Origin: Pseudomonadota bacterium
GTDB lineage: Bacteria > Pseudomonadota > Alphaproteobacteria > Sphingomonadales > Sphingomonadaceae
Assembly: GCA_023433445.1 (NCBI GenBank)
Contig: JAEZCS010000111.1
Coordinates: forward strand, 1 to 16,637
Reading direction: 5' to 3'
DNA: 16,637 bases
Shown here piece by piece: positions 14,551 through 16,637 of the stretch. The notes beneath the pieces are model-generated. The model saw nothing but the letters and a program-made list of their open reading frames with translations, did not search any database and was not told the origin of the DNA. The translations under genes and the position numbers were made by a program. Within the stretch, counting starts at the first letter, position 1, and every line of letters begins with the position of its first letter.

Positions 14551-15468
14551 TCACCGAGGTTTGTAGGTGACCTCGGCCAATCGCCAGGGCCTGTCCAATC
14601 CTTCAGGCCAGTATCCTGTCTTTGTATCATCCGGGGCTGCGATCGCATCTTCCACCACGACTCGAATGTAGCGGCCCGTCTCGCGCATTTTTACTTGTGC
14701 TTCGGGGTAGCGCAGGCTCAAGGCCCTTTGCAGCTCGACAGCGTCATCCGCGATCACATCTTTTTCCAGCGCGCGCGGGGCTCCATCGACCAGTTCGGCG
14801 GTCGCGATCCGCATGGCACGAACCCCGTCATGCAGAATATCAAGTGATATTACCGCGGCGGCAACGGCATCGGCCCACCACAGCCCAAATCCCATGCCCG
14901 TGACGCCTGCGATTCCCGCTAGACCTGTCATCCAATCGGCCTTGTTCATCTTGGCGTCGGTATGCAGCACCTTGTCCTGGATCCGACGCGCAAGCGGCAG
15001 CTTCTTTCGTCCCAATATGACAGGCGGAATGACGCTGTAGAGTAAGGCGCCGATCATCAGCCAGCCAGCCCAAATATCGTATCCGAACAGCGTCACCAGA
15101 CCAACTGTGACACGTTCCTGCAAGATGAGCGTCTTTGCGGCTTCGAACAGCAGTAATGCCCCCATGGAGGCAAGCGCAACGGCAGCAATCATGAACGCAA
15201 GGCTGTTGACCCGCTGGTAACCGAAGGGGAAGTGCCGATTGGGCGCCTTGCGTTCAAAGCGTGCCGCTATGAGGAAGACTGTCGGCGGTACGAGGCTGAG
15301 GAGATCCTCGATCCAGGCAGTTTTCATTGCCTGGCTGGATTGCATCGTCAGCCCCATGATGACGATGATGCTCATCATCCAGCCGATAGTCCAAAGTTCC
15401 AGTCGCCTGGCATCCTTCAGATCCTGTTGCCGCTCTGGCGGCAAGGCGACGCGAGAAACGAGGTTCAT
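14551..15468 (-). CDS. Cation diffusion facilitator (CDF) family transporter, 305 aa
   Basis: Inner-membrane divalent-cation/proton antiporter with about six helices (near 26-47, 53-70, 88-113, 130-152, 178-200 and 203-215) and a C-terminal cytoplasmic domain from about 225. HFPFGYQRVNSLAF (79-92) is the typical CDF loop after helix 2. The metal-site residues are unusual: helix 2 has WIEDLLSLVPP (Glu54, Asp55) rather than DxxxD, and helix 5 has NKADW (Asn175, Asp178) rather than HxxxD or DxxxD. Metal preference (Zn, Fe, Mn or other) therefore cannot be read off. Its ATG overlaps the stop of the lipoprotein gene (ATGA), so the two are coupled. Downstream of a siderophore-type receptor, it may take part in metal balance. 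Confidence 0.87.
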   Translation of the reverse strand: MNLVSRVALPPERQQDLKDARRLELWTIGWMMSIIVIMGLTMQSSQAMKTAWIEDLLSLVPPTVFLIAARFERKAPNRHFPFGYQRVNSLAFMIAAVALASMGALLLFEAAKTLILQERVTVGLVTLFGYDIWAGWLMIGALLYSVIPPVILGRKKLPLARRIQDKVLHTDAKMNKADWMTGLAGIAGVTGMGFGLWWADAVAAAVISLDILHDGVRAMRIATAELVDGAPRALEKDVIADDAVELQRALSLRYPEAQVKMRETGRYIRVVVEDAIAAPDDTKTGYWPEGLDRPWRLAEVTYKPR

Positions 15469-15899
15469 TTCGCTTCTCCTGCGAACGCCAAAGCCGTTCG
15501 ATCAACTTCCATAGCCCAGGCATGCTCACCGTTGCGCATTGCAGCCTTGAGCTCAGGTGCAGCGCCTTTTTTCTCAGTTGTCGAGATGGGTCGGCTGAAG
15601 GTTATCCGTTGCTGCCATGGTGAACTGCGATCGAACTGACCAAGGACAAGGTCGAGTTCGCCCGCCTCCAGCTTCATCAGCATCGGCTCGGCAGAGCCAG
15701 TGACCAGCTGAATGCGGCTGCTCGTCCGTGCGCTCAACTGTCGAGTGAAGGATAGAAGCTCCGACGCTCCCGCATCGGCATGCACAAGCCCCACGCGGAG
15801 TTCACCGTTCGTAACTCTGTCCAGTGTCCCGTCCGTATCTGCGGGAAAGCGTGAGCAGGCAGACAGGATGGCCAAGGCGAGGATCAAGAACGGCTTCAT
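15465..15899 (-). CDS. Short lipoprotein resembling the N-lobe of a family 3 solute-binding protein, 144 aa
   Basis: A lipoprotein signal peptide with lipobox LSAC (acylated Cys15) opens the protein. The body resembles part of family 3 periplasmic solute-binding proteins: GELRVGLVHADAG (32-44) is a typical first strand, and KLEAGELDLVLGQF (76-89) with ITFSRPISTTE (98-108) match the region where such proteins contact the ligand. At 144 residues it is about 60 percent of the usual length, and there is no obvious second lobe. No ABC permease or ATPase gene is near. It is coupled by ATGA to the CDF transporter gene and may present or sense a metal or ligand for it. There is no clear ribosome binding site before ATG 15899. 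The function is not established. Confidence 0.78.
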   Translation of the reverse strand: MKPFLILALAILSACSRFPADTDGTLDRVTNGELRVGLVHADAGASELLSFTRQLSARTSSRIQLVTGSAEPMLMKLEAGELDLVLGQFDRSSPWQQRITFSRPISTTEKKGAAPELKAAMRNGEHAWAMEVDRTALAFAGEAK

Positions 15900-15936
15900 T
15901 GCTATGGCAGAATGATTTTGTGGGGCCAGCGTTCCC

Positions 15937-15966
15937 GACCAGAGAAAATGGGGATTTTCTCTGGTC
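15937..15966. repeat. Perfect 13-bp inverted repeat with GGGG loop
   Basis: GACCAGAGAAAAT (15937-15949) and ATTTTCTCTGGTC (15954-15966) are exact reverse complements, separated by GGGG. It lies 38 bp upstream of the lipoprotein start on the minus strand and about 200 bp after the TonB receptor stop. No strong T-tract follows on either strand. It could be a terminator for the receptor gene, a leader hairpin of the lipoprotein-CDF pair, or an operator. Confidence 0.6.
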
Positions 15967-16113
15967 TCGTTTCTGTCAGCGGCAGCTTCGGTCAGTCATT
16001 CACGGTCCAAGCAATCGGCCGCGAGATCTCAGCGCATCCACCACCGTGAAGCAGGCTTTTTTGAGACGCTCTTTCCCAGAATCAGACGCTGCCTGGCCAA
16101 GAGAGAGCATAAG

Positions 16114-16148
16114 GCCAGACGGTCGGTTCTTCGTACCGGCCGCCTGGC
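16114..16148 (-). terminator. Imperfect GC-rich hairpin just after the TonB receptor stop
   Basis: GCCAG (16114-16118) pairs with CTGGC (16144-16148), and two CGG/CCG blocks continue the stem with one A-C mismatch and one T-G wobble, closing a 9-nt loop. It begins 22 bp downstream of the receptor stop at 16170 on the minus strand, followed by a C/T-rich stretch. This is a weak terminator candidate. Confidence 0.35.
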
Positions 16149-16169
16149 GAGTGCTTCTGTCCACCGATC

Positions 16170-16637
16170 TTAAAAGTCGATCGAAGCCGAAGCCTTGAAG
16201 GTTCGAGGCGTGCCCTGAAGCAGCTGGGTTCCGAAGGAGCTGAAAGCTGAAGCCCAATAACGCTTGTTGGCGACATTATCGACGTTGAAGCGCAGCGTGA
16301 GCGGACGATTCGCCACCAGAGCGACATAGCGCAGGCCGAGGTCGAAGCGGGTCCAATCCTCAAGCGTCAGCGTGTTGGCGCGGTTGGCGGCCTGCTCGCC
16401 GGTGTAGACCACCCGGCCCGTCACAGTCAGCTGGCGCAGGAAGGGCAGGTCCCATTCGACATTGGCATTGGCCAGAACCTCAGGCACGCCAGGAGCATCA
16501 TTGCCTTCGTCCACGCCACCGGCAGTGCGGCGCAACTCGGCGTCGATCAGGGAAAGGCCGGCGATGATACGCAGACCCTCTGTGGGTTCACCATCAACGG
16601 TAAGTTCCAACCCGCGGTTACGTTGTTCGCCGAAATT
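16170..16637 (-). CDS. TonB-dependent siderophore-type receptor, C-terminal part (runs off the right edge)
   Basis: The last 155 codons of an outer-membrane beta-barrel receptor; the frame is open to the right edge, so the start lies outside the window. The sequence NRGLELTVDGEPTEGLRIIAG is the typical NxGxE strand of siderophore receptors (FhuE/FpvA-like). It is followed by barrel strands with GRVVYTGEQAANRANT, RFDLGLRYV and LTLRFNVDNVANKRYWA, and it ends in the terminal Phe (ASIDF) needed for outer-membrane assembly. An apparent start at 16610 is an internal TTG codon. It lies upstream of, and in the same direction as, the lipoprotein and CDF genes, with a 270-bp gap holding two hairpins. 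Import of a ferric siderophore or similar chelate is the likely role. The receptor type differs from the catabolic one at the left edge. Confidence 0.93.
   Translation of the reverse strand, partial: NFGEQRNRGLELTVDGEPTEGLRIIAGLSLIDAELRRTAGGVDEGNDAPGVPEVLANANVEWDLPFLRQLTVTGRVVYTGEQAANRANTLTLEDWTRFDLGLRYVALVANRPLTLRFNVDNVANKRYWASAFSSFGTQLLQGTPRTFKASASIDF

Noticed and set aside
1..16637. Mobile elements, tRNA/rRNA genes and CRISPR-like repeats
   Set aside because: I saw no transposase or integrase motif, no direct repeats at gene borders, no clover-leaf sequence and no regularly spaced repeats.

Overview
The window looks like chromosomal DNA of a GC-rich alphaproteobacterium, most likely a sphingomonad (Sphingobium, Novosphingobium or Sphingopyxis type). 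The basis is family resemblance: TonB-dependent receptors with a QxGLEEIVVTAQKR-like start, a Tat-type amidase, the style of the MFS and Rieske proteins, and catabolic operons built from SDRs and acyl-CoA dehydrogenases. I see no rRNA, tRNA, CRISPR array, phage gene or insertion sequence.

Layout. At the left edge, a TonB-dependent receptor (cut by the window edge) and an SDR are read leftwards. Divergent from them is operon A (1938-10177, rightwards): acyl-CoA ligase, amidohydrolase-fold protein, Rieske oxygenase, Tat-type amidase, SDR, MFS transporter and two tandem Lrp/AsnC regulators, with gaps of 28 bp or less and two ATGA overlaps. After a 224-bp control region comes operon B (10402-14274, rightwards): two complementary acyl-CoA dehydrogenase subunits, two small hotdog thioesterase-like proteins and an SDR. 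A strong hairpin at 14443-14473 separates operon B from a convergent leftward group: a TonB-dependent siderophore-type receptor (cut by the right edge), a short substrate-binding-like lipoprotein and a CDF-family cation transporter.

How it may work together. The left part reads as one catabolic island for a carboxylated, probably bulky hydrophobic substrate. The receptor and MFS protein would handle uptake, the ligase CoA activation, the paired acyl-CoA dehydrogenase alpha,beta-desaturation, the Rieske enzyme oxygenation and the SDRs alcohol/ketone steps, with hydrolysis by the amidase and hotdog proteins. No enoyl-CoA hydratase, thiolase or aldolase is present, so this is not plain beta-oxidation. 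The gene set (CoA ligase, acyl-CoA dehydrogenase, Rieske oxygenase, amidase, no canonical beta-oxidation genes) resembles the bile-salt C5 side-chain cluster reported for Sphingobium sp. Chol11, as I recall it. That assignment is inference.

The two most distinctive sequence-level observations are a shared 26-bp dyad, CGGAATTT-N10-AAATTCCG, in front of both operons, and an amidohydrolase-fold protein in which four of the five expected metal-ligand positions are replaced.
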